Source: Arthrobacter sp. SX1312 (lineage in GTDB: Bacteria > Actinomycetota > Actinomycetes > Actinomycetales > Micrococcaceae). From it: a stretch of DNA of 64,000 bases. The stretch spans positions 1 through 64,000 of the forward strand of contig NZ_PJIM01000005.1 of assembly GCF_002929295.1 (NCBI RefSeq), given 5' to 3'. Each line of letters begins with the position of its first letter. Within the stretch, counting starts at the first letter, position 1. Shown here one piece after another: positions 7,551 to 22,515 of this stretch. Made by a program: the position numbers and the translations under genes. The notes beneath the pieces are model-generated. The model searched no databases and was not told the DNA's origin. It saw only the letters and a program-made list of their open reading frames with translations.

Positions 7551-9473
7551 TCAGGCGTGGGCCACCAGGCGCTGCCGGGCCGCCATGTCACGGTAGAGGT
7601 CGCTGCTCTCGAGGAGTTCATCGTGCGTGCCGACCGCGGCGACCCGCCCCTGGTCCAACACCACGATCTGGTCGAAGTCCGCCACCGTGGACAGGCGGTG
7701 GGCGACGACGACCACGGTGCGATCCCGTGCGGCCTCTCCCAGCGTCTGCTGGAGCAGCTGCTCGGTCCGCGAATCGACGGCCGACGTCGGCTCGTCCATC
7801 AGCAGGACGGGACGGTCGGCGAGGATCACGCGGGCCCACGCGAGGCGCTGCCGCTGGCCGCCCGAGAGCCGGATCCCGTCCTCGCCCAGGTTCAGGTCCA
7901 GGCCGTCGTCCGACCGATCCCCCAGCGCGTCGAGGCCGACCGCCGCGAGGACGCGGCGGAGCTGGTCGTCCGTGGCGTGCGGGGCTGCCAGCCGGAGATT
8001 GTCCGCCAGGGTGCCACTGAGGACGGGGGCCTCCTGCTCCACGAGGCCGATGCGCGCGCGCAGCTCCGAGCGCGGGATCGCCGGCAGCGCGACGCCGTCC
8101 ACCACGATGCTGCCTGCTGTCGGTTCGTAGAACCGCTCCAGCAGGGCCAGCACCGTGGACTTGCCGGCACCCGAGGGCCCCACGAGGGCCGTCCTGCTGC
8201 CCGCGGGGACGGTGAAGCTGACGCCGTCGAGGACCGGCCGGCCGGCATCGCCGTCCCGTCCGCGCCCCTCCGGGGTGCCGGGCACCACCGGAGAGACGGG
8301 TGACACCGGGGAGACGGGTGACACCGGCGAGGCCGGCCCGCTCGCTGCCACCGGTCGCTCGTTCGCGGCACCCACGGCGGGGTCGAGGTCATCCGCGTCG
8401 TCGTCGCCGTAGCGGAAGCTGACCTCGCGCAGTTCGATGGTGCTGCCGTGGACGGGGGGCGACGGTTCCGGTGCGCGTGCGACGAGGCGCTCCTCGTCCG
8501 CCCGTTCCGGCTCCAGCCGGGCGATCTCCTGGATGCGGTCCAGCGCCGCGAGGCCGGACTGGATCTGTACGAACGCGCTCATGGCGGACCCGATGGGCAT
8601 CACGAGCAGGAACAGGTACAGGATGAAGGCGATCAGGTCGCCGAGCAGCAGTTCACCGGCGGCCACCCGGATCCCGCCGACGGCCAGGACCACGATGAAT
8701 GCGCCCTGGACGCAGATGGACATGATGGGCTGGACGGCGGCCTGGAGGCGGGCCATGGCGATGCCGGCGTTGTAGGCCGTGGTCGCCTCGACGTCGATCA
8801 CCGCGGCCTCGCGGTCCTCGGCGACCGACGCCTTGATGGTGCGGATGCCGGAGAGCCCCCGCTCGACGGCGGCGGTCATCGAGCCGACGGCGTCCTGGAC
8901 GTCGCGGCTGCGCTTGCGGATGAGGCGCCCGAGGAACACGACGCCTCCCGCTCCCAGCAGGACGGCCGACAGCGTGATGCCGAACAGCAGGGGGTCGATG
9001 AGGACCATGAGGACGACGGCCGCGCAGAACATCAGGATGGAGGAGACGATCTCGAACAGGCCGGAGGTGATGACGCTGCGCATGAGAGTGGTGTCCGAAC
9101 CGACCCTCGACATGAGGTCGCCGACGCGGCGGCGGTCGAACTCGCGGATGGGCAGCGCGAGCAGTTGTCCCACCAGGGACCGGCGCACCCCGAGGACCAC
9201 GGACTCCGCGGTGCGCTGCAGGAGGTAGGACTGGGCCGCCCCGAAGACGGCTCCACCCAGGGTGATGGCGACGAGGAACCACACGAAGACGGTGGAGGGG
9301 CGGTTCGCTGACACGGCGTTGACGAGCTGCTGGACCATGAGGGGTTGGGCGATCGAGAGGCCCGTCGAGACGAGGGAGACGACGGCGACCAGCACGAGGA
9401 CGCGCACGTGCCCCCGCAGGTAGGGGAAGAATTCCCGGAGCGTGGCGCGCGGGGCGGTGGGCTGCATGCTCAC
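7551..9473 (-). CDS. ABC transporter, fused permease/ATPase (MsbA/LmrA-type exporter)
   Basis: A 640-residue half-transporter. The N-terminal ~310 residues hold about six membrane helices of a type I exporter domain. The C-terminal nucleotide-binding domain has Walker A GPSGAGKST, signature LSGGQRQRLAWAR, Walker B VLLMDEPTSAVD and an H-loop VAHRLSTVAD. Between the A-loop (FRYGD) and the next conserved strand (PVLDGVSF) sits an insert of about 55 residues with repeated Ser-Pro-Val units that family members normally lack. The substrate cannot be told; multidrug or lipid export is typical. It may start at GTG 9473 or ATG 9467. It is convergent with ogt, leaving 13 bases between them. Confidence 0.92.
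   Translation of the reverse strand: MSMQPTAPRATLREFFPYLRGHVRVLVLVAVVSLVSTGLSIAQPLMVQQLVNAVSANRPSTVFVWFLVAITLGGAVFGAAQSYLLQRTAESVVLGVRRSLVGQLLALPIREFDRRRVGDLMSRVGSDTTLMRSVITSGLFEIVSSILMFCAAVVLMVLIDPLLFGITLSAVLLGAGGVVFLGRLIRKRSRDVQDAVGSMTAAVERGLSGIRTIKASVAEDREAAVIDVEATTAYNAGIAMARLQAAVQPIMSICVQGAFIVVLAVGGIRVAAGELLLGDLIAFILYLFLLVMPIGSAMSAFVQIQSGLAALDRIQEIARLEPERADEERLVARAPEPSPPVHGSTIELREVSFRYGDDDADDLDPAVGAANERPVAASGPASPVSPVSPVSPVSPVVPGTPEGRGRDGDAGRPVLDGVSFTVPAGSRTALVGPSGAGKSTVLALLERFYEPTAGSIVVDGVALPAIPRSELRARIGLVEQEAPVLSGTLADNLRLAAPHATDDQLRRVLAAVGLDALGDRSDDGLDLNLGEDGIRLSGGQRQRLAWARVILADRPVLLMDEPTSAVDSRTEQLLQQTLGEAARDRTVVVVAHRLSTVADFDQIVVLDQGRVAAVGTHDELLESSDLYRDMAARQRLVAHA
8288..8329 (-). repeat. 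Short in-frame tandem repeat inside the ABC transporter gene
   Basis: Two near-identical 18-base units (8288-8305 and 8306-8323) plus part of a third, each made of two similar 9-base halves. On the coding strand they give Ser-Pro-Val triplets, forming a low-complexity linker within the ATPase domain. Copy number could change without breaking the frame. Confidence 0.75.
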
Positions 9474-9557
9474 ACGATGCGCCGGGCGGTGCGCGGTGTC
9501 AAAGCACTTCGCGGCGGGCGTAGCGGGGCCGGCGGGGTCCGCCCGGGAAGGATCCCA

Positions 9558-10610
9558 CTACGCATCGGATCGTGGCCGGGCGTGATCGCCGGGTGTCGTC
9601 GGGATCGTCTGCCCCGGCGCGCAATGGATGAGGGTGTGCACGGCGAGGGATGCGGCCGCGGTCAGTTGGGTGACCCGGCGCCGGGACCTGTCGTAAGCGG
9701 CCAGTGCGCGGTCCACGCGGTCGTGCGCCTCGAGGTTGCCGACCAGGGACAGGGCGTCGAGGATCGCCTCGTTCGCGCCGCGCCCGAGGTCCGGCGTCAT
9801 GGCATGGGCTGCGTCACCGATCAGGGCCACATTCCCCAGCTGGTACCGCGGCAACCGGCGTGCCAGGTGATGGATGTCGTGTCGCAGGACACTCCCCTCA
9901 CCGATGCTCGCGACGGTCGCGGCCACCGCCCCGTCCCAATGCCCGAACAGCCTCTGAAGCTCCTCGGACTCCTCCTGCCCTGACATGCGGCGGGCCGGTG
10001 GCACCGTCGCCGTCGCCGTCGCATACCAGTTCGTTCCCCCGCTCGGCCTGCCACTGATCCCGAAGCGACGTCGCTGGCCCCAGTACTCGGTCAGACCGGC
10101 GGTCGTCACCTCGGCTGTCCCCCGCCACACCGTGGTGCCGGTCGCGGTCGCGCGGTACGCACGGCCGAAGAGTGCGCCGCGCAGGGTGCTGTGGACGCCA
10201 TCTGCTCCGACGACCAGCGCGGCGTCCGCGCACGCACTGGCAAGATCGCCTGCCACCAGGGGGTGACCGAGGACGAGCGCCGGCTCCGGCAGGGAGTCCC
10301 GGAGAAGGCCGGCGAGGTCCGCCCGCTCGATCAGGACGGCCCCGGACGGGGGCCGGGACGGTGAGATCGGCAGACCTCCGCGCGTGCGGAGCTGCAGGCC
10401 GGTGAGGGGGATCGCCCGAGCGTCGATCCCGGGGCCGAGCCCGAGAGATTCGAGTCCGTTCACTGCAGTCCGCTGCAGCAGGACCGCCGTGCCGGAGGCG
10501 CGCACTGTCTGTTCCTGCTCCAGCACCTGAACCGACCACCCCGCACGGTGCAGACCGACGGCGACGGTGAGTCCAGCAATGCCCGCGCCCACAACTGTCG
10601 CTGTCGTCAT
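9558..10610 (-). CDS. FAD-dependent monooxygenase (PHBH-like)
   Basis: A 350-residue flavoprotein monooxygenase. It has the dinucleotide-binding GAGIAGLTVAVGLHRAGW at residues ~8-25, a mid-protein GADGVHSTLR motif, and the GDAAHAMTP...GRGANEAI motif that contacts the FAD ribityl chain. This resembles aromatic hydroxylases that use NAD(P)H and oxygen. At 350 residues it lacks the extra C-terminal domain of larger members such as rifampicin monooxygenase. It is divergent from a TetR gene 53 bases away, which is probably its repressor. Substrate unknown. Confidence 0.88.
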   Translation of the reverse strand: MTTATVVGAGIAGLTVAVGLHRAGWSVQVLEQEQTVRASGTAVLLQRTAVNGLESLGLGPGIDARAIPLTGLQLRTRGGLPISPSRPPSGAVLIERADLAGLLRDSLPEPALVLGHPLVAGDLASACADAALVVGADGVHSTLRGALFGRAYRATATGTTVWRGTAEVTTAGLTEYWGQRRRFGISGRPSGGTNWYATATATVPPARRMSGQEESEELQRLFGHWDGAVAATVASIGEGSVLRHDIHHLARRLPRYQLGNVALIGDAAHAMTPDLGRGANEAILDALSLVGNLEAHDRVDRALAAYDRSRRRVTQLTAAASLAVHTLIHCAPGQTIPTTPGDHARPRSDA

Positions 10611-10621
10611 GCCGCGAACGT

Positions 10622-10656
10622 ACTACGTTTGTAGTTCCTGCACAACAGGTGTAGTT
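10622..10656. promoter_or_regulatory. Putative TetR operator between monooxygenase and tetR genes
   Basis: The 53-base divergent spacer holds an inverted repeat ACTAC-GTTT-GTAGT (10622-10635), a second one CCTG-CACAA-CAGG (10637-10649), and another GTAGTT (10651-10656) that repeats 10631-10636 at a 20-base distance. Such symmetry between a TetR gene and its target is the usual operator layout. Binding is inferred. Confidence 0.5.
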
Positions 10657-10663
10657 TCATCGG

Positions 10664-11212
10664 GTGGAACGTCGAGAAGTGCTGTGCAGCGCTGCCGTGT
10701 CCCTGCTCGCCGCAGGGGGGCCGGGCGCGCTCACACACCGCGCCGTGGACCGCACGGCGGGCGTGCCGCTCGGCTCGACGTCGAACCTGTTCAGGACACA
10801 GGAGGCTCTCGTGAGCGCCGTCGTCGACTTCCTGGTGCGGGCGGATCACCGGGAGCTGGGGCGGCTCCGGAGTGGGAGTCCCGGGACAGCGGATGACGTG
10901 GCGGCACCTTTGGCCCGCTTCGCGTCGGCAGCCGGGACCACCGGCCGCGACCATGCACGGGCCAGGCAGGCACTCCTGGTCCACGCCTCTGACACGCCGT
11001 CGTCCGCAGCAGCCCTCGCGGAGGGGCGGCAGCGACTCTTCGCCTGGGGTACGGACGCTCTGCGATCCATCGGCGTCAGCCGACCGGAGGAGAAGTCCGC
11101 CCTGATCGTCGGGATGGTGGACGGGATGATCAGCGCCACGGTATTCATGGGTCTTCCGGTCGAGGAATCGGCGTTGGCCTCCGCGATCCGTGCCATCATC
11201 ACCGATCCGTGA
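10664..11212 (+). CDS. TetR/AcrR-family transcriptional regulator
   Basis: A 182-residue one-component repressor-type protein. The N-terminal ~45 residues have the TetR helix-turn-helix pattern (LLAAGGPGALTHRAVDRTAGVPLGS, then the SNLFRTQEALVSAV recognition and anchor region). The rest is an all-helical ligand domain. The start is GTG at 10664 with little leader, so the transcript may be short-leadered or leaderless. It is divergent from the FAD monooxygenase gene, with inverted repeats in the spacer. The likely role is substrate-responsive control of that enzyme. The ligand cannot be predicted. Confidence 0.88.
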   Translation: MERREVLCSAAVSLLAAGGPGALTHRAVDRTAGVPLGSTSNLFRTQEALVSAVVDFLVRADHRELGRLRSGSPGTADDVAAPLARFASAAGTTGRDHARARQALLVHASDTPSSAAALAEGRQRLFAWGTDALRSIGVSRPEEKSALIVGMVDGMISATVFMGLPVEESALASAIRAIITDP

Positions 11213-11293
11213 GGCTGGACGCCCAATCTGCAGGCGGGGGCTGCGAAGGGTTTCCAGAGTCCCGCGACCGCCTGCGCGGTGAACCGCCACTCG

Positions 11294-11818
11294 TCAGCGA
11301 TCCTCGTGCGCGCGATCATTGGGGACTGCTCGATCGGGTTCGTCCTCAGGGCGACCGGCATACCACTCATGGAACTCGGTACACCGGCCCGAGTCGTCGA
11401 ACCGGAGGAACCAGATGTTGTCGTATGCCGTGACCACCCGGTCACTCTCCGGCTGGTAGAAGACGGTCCTGCCATGGGCGACGACCCGGACGCCCTCAAT
11501 GGCGACCGGATGGTACTTGGCGTCGAAGGACTCGCCCACGAAGTCGTCACGCTCGCTCATCCACTCAGCGACGATCCGGTCGCGTCCTGATGCTCGCGTC
11601 TGGAAGGGGTAATGCCAGACAGCACCCTCCGACCATAGATCTGAAATGGCTCCTTCGTCGTAGCTCTTCCACGCCGCCACATACGCATCGAGCCACTTCT
11701 GCGCGGCGGGCCTGGTGATCGGCACCGGTTGCATTGGAGCGTTGTGCCACTCCGGTTGCTCCAAGAAGTCCGTCATCCTCGCATCGTAGCCAGGGAACCG
11801 CCCGTGGAGGTCGTCCAT
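11294..11818 (-). CDS. SnoaL-like / nuclear transport factor 2 family protein
   Basis: A protein of up to 174 residues with the NTF2-like cone fold pattern: WLDAYVAAWKSYDEGAISDLWSE early, then YPF, RDRIVAEW and a C-terminal FRFDDSGRCTEFHEWY strand pair. Family members bind or transform small molecules or serve as scaffolds; no catalytic role can be assigned. The start is uncertain: ATG at 11818, 11776 or 11734 are all possible and none has a convincing ribosome binding site. Homology seems to begin near the internal starts. It is convergent with the tetR gene. Confidence 0.72.
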   Translation of the reverse strand: MDDLHGRFPGYDARMTDFLEQPEWHNAPMQPVPITRPAAQKWLDAYVAAWKSYDEGAISDLWSEGAVWHYPFQTRASGRDRIVAEWMSERDDFVGESFDAKYHPVAIEGVRVVAHGRTVFYQPESDRVVTAYDNIWFLRFDDSGRCTEFHEWYAGRPEDEPDRAVPNDRAHEDR

Positions 11819-11980
11819 CGCCCGATCGCCGAACGTTCGGGGCGGGCGTTGTCGTGCAACAGGTCGGCGGTGGGTGAGGTTGCCCCGCTCAGAGCCGTGT
11901 GCACGATGTGGATGGTGATGGGAGGGAGCATGATCTCGCCACGGAGGTTTCCCGGTTCGGGTACGGAGGAACCGTCGGGT

Positions 11981-12658
11981 TCAGCGGACAATCTTGAAGT
12001 TGAAGGCAGGTGTGCCGAGAGCACTGTAGAGGCGGAGCCAGACGGGCAGGAGCATCTCGGTGCCTCGGGCGGTGGTGATATCACCGAGATCGATGATGTC
12101 CTGGTGGCCGAACTCCTCCAGCAGGGTCGTCACGATGTGCTTGGCGTCGGCGTCGTTCCCGGAGACGAAGACGGTGCCGGCCTCGGGCAGGTTCCCCGGA
12201 TGGGCCATGAGGTCTGCCGTGACGGCGTTGAGCGACTTGACGACGCGGGCGGTGGGGAAGGCGCGCTGAATCTGCTCGCCGAGAGAGTCTGTGTCCTTGA
12301 CGAGCAGGGTCGGTGGCATGCCGCGGCTGAAGTCGAGGGGGTTGGCGAGGTCGAGGACGACCTTGCCGTCGAGGCCCTCCATCCCGACCCGAGCCAGCGC
12401 GTCCATGGACGCACTGCCGTTCGTCGCGTTGATGACGATCTCCGCCCCCGAGGCAGCATCAGCGAAGCCGCGCACAGTGACGTCGGGGTTCGCGGCCGCC
12501 CAGTCGGCGAAGGGTGCGTTGCCCAGGGCGTCGGCCTCCTTGCGGGCAAGCGTGGCCTGGGCATCGCGGGTGCCGAGAGTGACATCGTGCCCCAGTTCGA
12601 TGAGCCGCGCGGCAAGCGTGCGCCCGACGGAGCCGGTTCCGAGGATAGCGATTCTCAT
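11981..12658 (-). CDS. NADP/F420-dependent reductase-like oxidoreductase
   Basis: A 225-residue Rossmann protein that opens with MRIAILGTGSVGRTLAARL, a nucleotide-binding fold. Further motifs are GHDVTLGTRD, NATNGSASMD and a C-terminal helix-rich half. It resembles the F420H2:NADP oxidoreductase-like family, whose members often act as NADP-dependent reductases of unknown substrate. The ATG at 12658 was chosen because the glycine motif starts there and GGAGGAG lies about 10 bases upstream; 13 in-frame residues further upstream look spurious. It stands alone between the SnoaL-like gene and the arginine operon. Confidence 0.8.
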   Translation of the reverse strand: MRIAILGTGSVGRTLAARLIELGHDVTLGTRDAQATLARKEADALGNAPFADWAAANPDVTVRGFADAASGAEIVINATNGSASMDALARVGMEGLDGKVVLDLANPLDFSRGMPPTLLVKDTDSLGEQIQRAFPTARVVKSLNAVTADLMAHPGNLPEAGTVFVSGNDADAKHIVTTLLEEFGHQDIIDLGDITTARGTEMLLPVWLRLYSALGTPAFNFKIVR

Positions 12659-12837
12659 GGCGTGATCTCTCCTCCGGGGGTTCTCCGAGTCGTGCACCGA
12701 CCCCGATGTGACGGATCGTCCTCGAAATTCTGTGACGGATCGATCGGTCTGTCCAGCTGGAGGCAGCGGGTTCGGTGAGGGAATTGGGAGGAGCGGGGGT
12801 GCTGGTGGCGCGTAGGACGGGCCGTCACCGGCATGAG

Positions 12838-12877
12838 CGACGACGGCGCGGCCCCAGGAGGAGCCGCGCCGTCGTCG
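12838..12877 (-). terminator. Arginine operon terminator (after argH)
   Basis: A perfect 15-base stem (12838-12852 with 12863-12877) around a 10-base loop lies about 20 bases past the argH stop. It is GC-rich without a U tract. It probably ends the argCJBDFR-GH transcript. Confidence 0.7.
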
Positions 12878-12895
12878 GTGGCCAGGAGTGGGCCG

Positions 12896-15639
<2,744 letters not shown>

Positions 15640-15738
15640 GGGAGGTGCTCCTTCGATTGTCCGGGCGGTGCGCCCGTGGGTGTGTTGATGTTCAGGGTGT
15701 CATGCCGCGGCCGGCGCAGGGCCGGGCATCATGACGGA

Positions 15739-19506
<3,768 letters not shown>

Positions 19507-19517
19507 GGCGTCTCCCG

Positions 19518-20687
19518 TCAGCTCGAGTAGGCGGAGTTCTCGTGCACGTACTCGTGCGTGAGGTCGTTGGTCCAGATCGTGGCGCTCGCCGTCCCGGCGG
19601 CGAGGTCGATCTCGACGGACACGTCCCGGCCGGTGAGGTCCACGAGGTCGCGCGGATCCCCGATCCCGCCGTTCCGGCAGATCTGCACGCCGTTCATCGA
19701 GACGTTCAGGGCGTCCGGCTCGAAGACGGCGTCGGTAGTGCCGACGGCCGCGAGGACGCGGCCCCAGTTGGGATCGTTGCCGAAGATGGCGGTCTTGAAC
19801 AGGTTGGAGCGGGCGACGGCGCGGCTGACCACCTCGGCGTCGCGCTCGGACGCGGCGTTCATGGTGGTGACGGCGATGGTGTGGCTCGCGCCCTCGGCGT
19901 CGTGGATGAGCTGCGCCGCAAGGTCGAGGCAGACCTGCGTGAGGGCCCTGGTGAACTGCGCCGGGTCCGGTGTGACACCCGCGGCGCCGGAGGCGAGCAG
20001 CACCACGGTGTCGTTGGTGGACATGCAACCGTCCGCGTCGGTGCGGTCGAAGCTCACGCGGGTCGCCTCCCGCAGGGCGGCGTCGAGGGTCGCGGCATCG
20101 AGGGCGGCGTCCGTGGTGAGGACCACGAGCATGGTGGCCAGGCCCGGCGCCAGCATGCCGGCTCCCTTGGCCATCCCGCCGATCGCGTAGCCCTCGCTCG
20201 CGGCGTCGGCCGTCGCCGGGTACCGGGCCTCCTTGGCCACCGTGTCCGTGGTCATGATCGCCTCGGCGGCGGTGGGTCCACCGCCCCTGCCCAGGGATCC
20301 GGCCGCATGGGTGACGCCGTCCAGCAGCCGGTCCATCGGGAGCTGTTCACCGATCAGGCCGGTGGAGCACACGAAGACGTCGGTCGCGGAGATCCCGAGG
20401 AGCTCGGCGGTGACCTCCGCGGTCCGGTGGGTGTTCTGGAAGCCCTCGGGTCCGGTGCAGGCGTTGGCGCCGCCGGAGTTGAGGACGACGGCGTCGACGC
20501 GTCCGTCCGAGACGACCTGCCGGGACCACAGCACGGGTGCCGCCGCCACGCGGTTGGAGGTGAACACGGCGGCCGCGTTGTGCAGCGGTCCGTCGTTGGC
20601 GACGAGGGCGACGTCGGGCTTGCCGGTGCTCTTCAGGCCGGCGGCGACGCCCGCAGCGCGGAACCCGCCCGGATAGGTGATGCTCAC
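19518..20687 (-). CDS. argJ: Bifunctional ornithine acetyltransferase / N-acetylglutamate synthase
   Basis: Recycles the acetyl group from acetylornithine to glutamate, so this is the cyclic arginine pathway. The 389-residue precursor has the self-cleavage site GLATMLVV in mid-protein, where the threonine becomes the N-terminal nucleophile of the beta chain. Other family motifs are [10 protein letters not shown] and [11 protein letters not shown]. Start is GTG at 20687, overlapping the argC stop by four bases (GTGA). No separate argA or argE is seen in the window, in keeping with ArgJ doing both steps. Confidence 0.96.
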   Translation of the reverse strand: MSITYPGGFRAAGVAAGLKSTGKPDVALVANDGPLHNAAAVFTSNRVAAAPVLWSRQVVSDGRVDAVVLNSGGANACTGPEGFQNTHRTAEVTAELLGISATDVFVCSTGLIGEQLPMDRLLDGVTHAAGSLGRGGGPTAAEAIMTTDTVAKEARYPATADAASEGYAIGGMAKGAGMLAPGLATMLVVLTTDAALDAATLDAALREATRVSFDRTDADGCMSTNDTVVLLASGAAGVTPDPAQFTRALTQVCLDLAAQLIHDAEGASHTIAVTTMNAASERDAEVVSRAVARSNLFKTAIFGNDPNWGRVLAAVGTTDAVFEPDALNVSMNGVQICRNGGIGDPRDLVDLTGRDVSVEIDLAAGTASATIWTNDLTHEYVHENSAYSS

Positions 20688-21715
20688 GGTGCGATCCCCT
20701 GGATGGTCAGGCCCGCGGTCTCGTCGAGTCCGAGGGCGATGTTCATGGACTGCACCGCGCCACCGGCCGTCCCCTTGGTGAGATTGTCGACGACGCAGCT
20801 CACGATCACGCGACCCGCGTGGTCGTCGAAGGCCAGCTGGAGGTTCGCGTAGTTGGAGCCGAGGACCGCCTTGGTGGTGGGCCACTGGCCCTCGGGCAGC
20901 ACCCGCACGAAGGACTCGGCCGCGTAGGCGTCCTCCCACGCCTGCCGCAGCTGCGTGTACCCGACGCCGGGCTTCACGCGGGCGGTCGCCGTGGTCAGGA
21001 TGCCGCGGGCCATGGGCGCCAGTGTGGGCGTAAAGGAGAGGGACACGCGCTCGCCGGCGGCGCGGCTCAGGCCCTGCTCCATCTCGGGGGTGTGGCGGTG
21101 CCCGCCGCCGACGCCGTAGGGGCTCATACCGCCCATCACCTCGGACCCGAGAAGGTGGGGCTTGACGGCCTTGCCCGCCCCGGAGGTACCGGACGCGGAG
21201 ACGACGACGACGTCGTCGGGCTCGAGGAGGCCCGCGGCGAAGCCCGGGGTGAGGGCGAGGAGGACGCTCGTGGGGTAGCAGCCCGGGACGGCGATCCGGC
21301 GGGCTCCGGCGAGACCGGCCCGGTGGCCCGGCAGTTCGGGCAGTCCGTAGGGCCAGGTGCCCGCATGGGCCGAGCCGTAGAACTTCGTCCACGCGGCGGG
21401 GTCCTGCAGGCGGTGATCGGCGCCGGCGTCGATCACGAGCGTGTCCGCCGGAAGCCGGGCGGCGACCTCGGCGCTCGCACCGTGGGGCAGGGCGAGGAAG
21501 ACGACGTCGTGTCCGGTGAGGACCTCGGGGGTCGTCTCCTGCAGCACCCGGTCGGCGAGGGAATGCAGGTGGGGCTGGACGTCGCCGAGGCGCGCGCCGG
21601 CGTTGCTGTGGGCCGTGATCGCCCCGATCTCGATCTCCGGGTGGTTGGCGAGGAGCCGCAGGATCTCTCCTCCGGCATACCCACTGGCGCCTGACACGGC
21701 TGCGGTGAACGTCAT
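20684..21715 (-). CDS. argC: N-acetyl-gamma-glutamyl-phosphate reductase
   Basis: NADPH-dependent reduction of acetylglutamyl phosphate to the semialdehyde. The 343-residue protein starts with the Rossmann motif [16 protein letters not shown] and has the catalytic cysteine in [13 protein letters not shown]. The ATG at 21715 is the first gene of the arginine operon; the promoter and ArgR-like site lie 22-48 bases upstream. Stop and argJ start overlap. Confidence 0.97.
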   Translation of the reverse strand: MTFTAAVSGASGYAGGEILRLLANHPEIEIGAITAHSNAGARLGDVQPHLHSLADRVLQETTPEVLTGHDVVFLALPHGASAEVAARLPADTLVIDAGADHRLQDPAAWTKFYGSAHAGTWPYGLPELPGHRAGLAGARRIAVPGCYPTSVLLALTPGFAAGLLEPDDVVVVSASGTSGAGKAVKPHLLGSEVMGGMSPYGVGGGHRHTPEMEQGLSRAAGERVSLSFTPTLAPMARGILTTATARVKPGVGYTQLRQAWEDAYAAESFVRVLPEGQWPTTKAVLGSNYANLQLAFDDHAGRVIVSCVVDNLTKGTAGGAVQSMNIALGLDETAGLTIQGIAP

Positions 21716-21735
21716 GGCTTCAGCCTACAACAACA

Positions 21736-21993
21736 TCATGCATAGCCATACATAGTTATGCACTCAGGCTTCGTCCGGCGGTCGTGACGCCCGCACGGAG
21801 GCTCAGGTAGTGACCCCTGCTGTCGTGACGCCCCGCTACGGACGGGGCAGACCTCGACACCGCCCGTGCTGGTGCGGGCCGCCGGGTTCCGGCTGTCCCG
21901 GGCATGCCGGTCGTTCTCCTCGAGGTCGACCGCTGCCGCGTGCATGGCGTGAAGGGACTCGTCCGCGTCGATGAGGATGGCGAACTGCGCCAT
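21736..21993 (-). pseudogene. YCII-family (DGPF domain) remnant with internal deletion
   Basis: The open frame of 85 codons starts with a typical YCII N-terminus (MAQFAILIDADE, then DLEENDRHA). It then jumps to a typical YCII C-terminus (RNPAARTSTGGVEVCPVRSG). About 60 to 80 middle residues of the fold, including the conserved DGPF-type core, are missing. Beyond residue ~55 the frame reads into unrelated sequence and finally through the ARG box, so real homology covers only about 21836-21993. It has a good ribosome binding site (GGAAGG) and follows the VOC gene by 27 bases. VOC-YCII pairs are common. Confidence 0.65.
21737..21763 (-). promoter_or_regulatory. Putative ARG box (ArgR operator) upstream of argC
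   Basis: An AT-rich island in otherwise GC-rich DNA carries TGCATA (21739-21744) and TATGCA (21757-21762) facing each other, with a central CATACAT. This reads as two overlapping ARG-box-like palindromes, matching the usual tandem-box layout before argC in Streptomyces and relatives. It lies just upstream of the argC start. Confidence 0.65.
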
Positions 21994-22020
21994 GGGTCGT
22001 CCTTCCGCGGTCGTGCGCGG

Positions 22021-22431
22021 TCACGCGTGGGGCTCGTACCCGATCAGCCAGCGAAGGCCGTGGCGATCGGTGACCTGGCCGTCCGAAGCACCCCACGGCT
22101 TCGGAGTCAGCGGAGCGATGCTCGACCCGCCGACCGACAGCTTGTCGAACCATGCGTGGAGGACCGTCGGCTCGGCGGTCCCCAGCAGCGACAGCATGAG
22201 GCCCTCGCACCGCACGGCCTGCTCTCCTGCTGCCGCATCCGATCCTGCGAGGGCGACGACGCCGTCGAGCACACCATGGGCCACGGCATCGGGCGGGCCG
22301 TCCGTCCTGCCGAACTCTGCATAGGAGTGCAGGGTCAGCTCACCGCCGAACACGTCGGCGTAGAAACCCAGCGCCTCCCGTGCCGTTCCGGGAAAGCTGA
22401 GGTAGACGAGGGGTGCGGGTGTGGTGGGCAT
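22021..22431 (-). CDS. VOC family protein (PhnB/glyoxalase-like)
   Basis: A 136-residue protein of the vicinal oxygen chelate superfamily, PhnB-like subgroup. Family features are PLVYLSFPGTAREALGFYADVFGGELTLHSY at the start, with repeated beta-alpha-beta modules, and a C-terminal GQVTDRHGLRWLIGYE. Subgroup members bind metals or small ligands, but their reactions are mostly unknown. The ATG at 22431 was chosen because homology begins there; the frame runs 19 codons further upstream. The YCII remnant downstream suggests an original two-gene unit. Confidence 0.85.
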   Translation of the reverse strand: MPTTPAPLVYLSFPGTAREALGFYADVFGGELTLHSYAEFGRTDGPPDAVAHGVLDGVVALAGSDAAAGEQAVRCEGLMLSLLGTAEPTVLHAWFDKLSVGGSSIAPLTPKPWGASDGQVTDRHGLRWLIGYEPHA

Positions 22432-22515
22432 CACGTCAGCCTGCCACACCCCGGCCCGGGCACACAGGAACCACCGCGGGAATAGCATGAGGGAACGCCA
22501 CCGAAAGGAAGCACC

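Noticed and set aside
9558..10610. Rifampicin monooxygenase (Rox) assignment for the FAD monooxygenase, tempting because of the HelR-like gene nearby
   Set aside because: The protein is ~350 residues and lacks the extra C-terminal domain of Rox; the genes are 5.5 kb apart and not co-oriented as a unit.
21994..22020. Frameshift linking the VOC gene and the YCII remnant into one protein
   Set aside because: The VOC gene has a proper C-terminus and stop, and the remnant has its own ribosome binding site and start.
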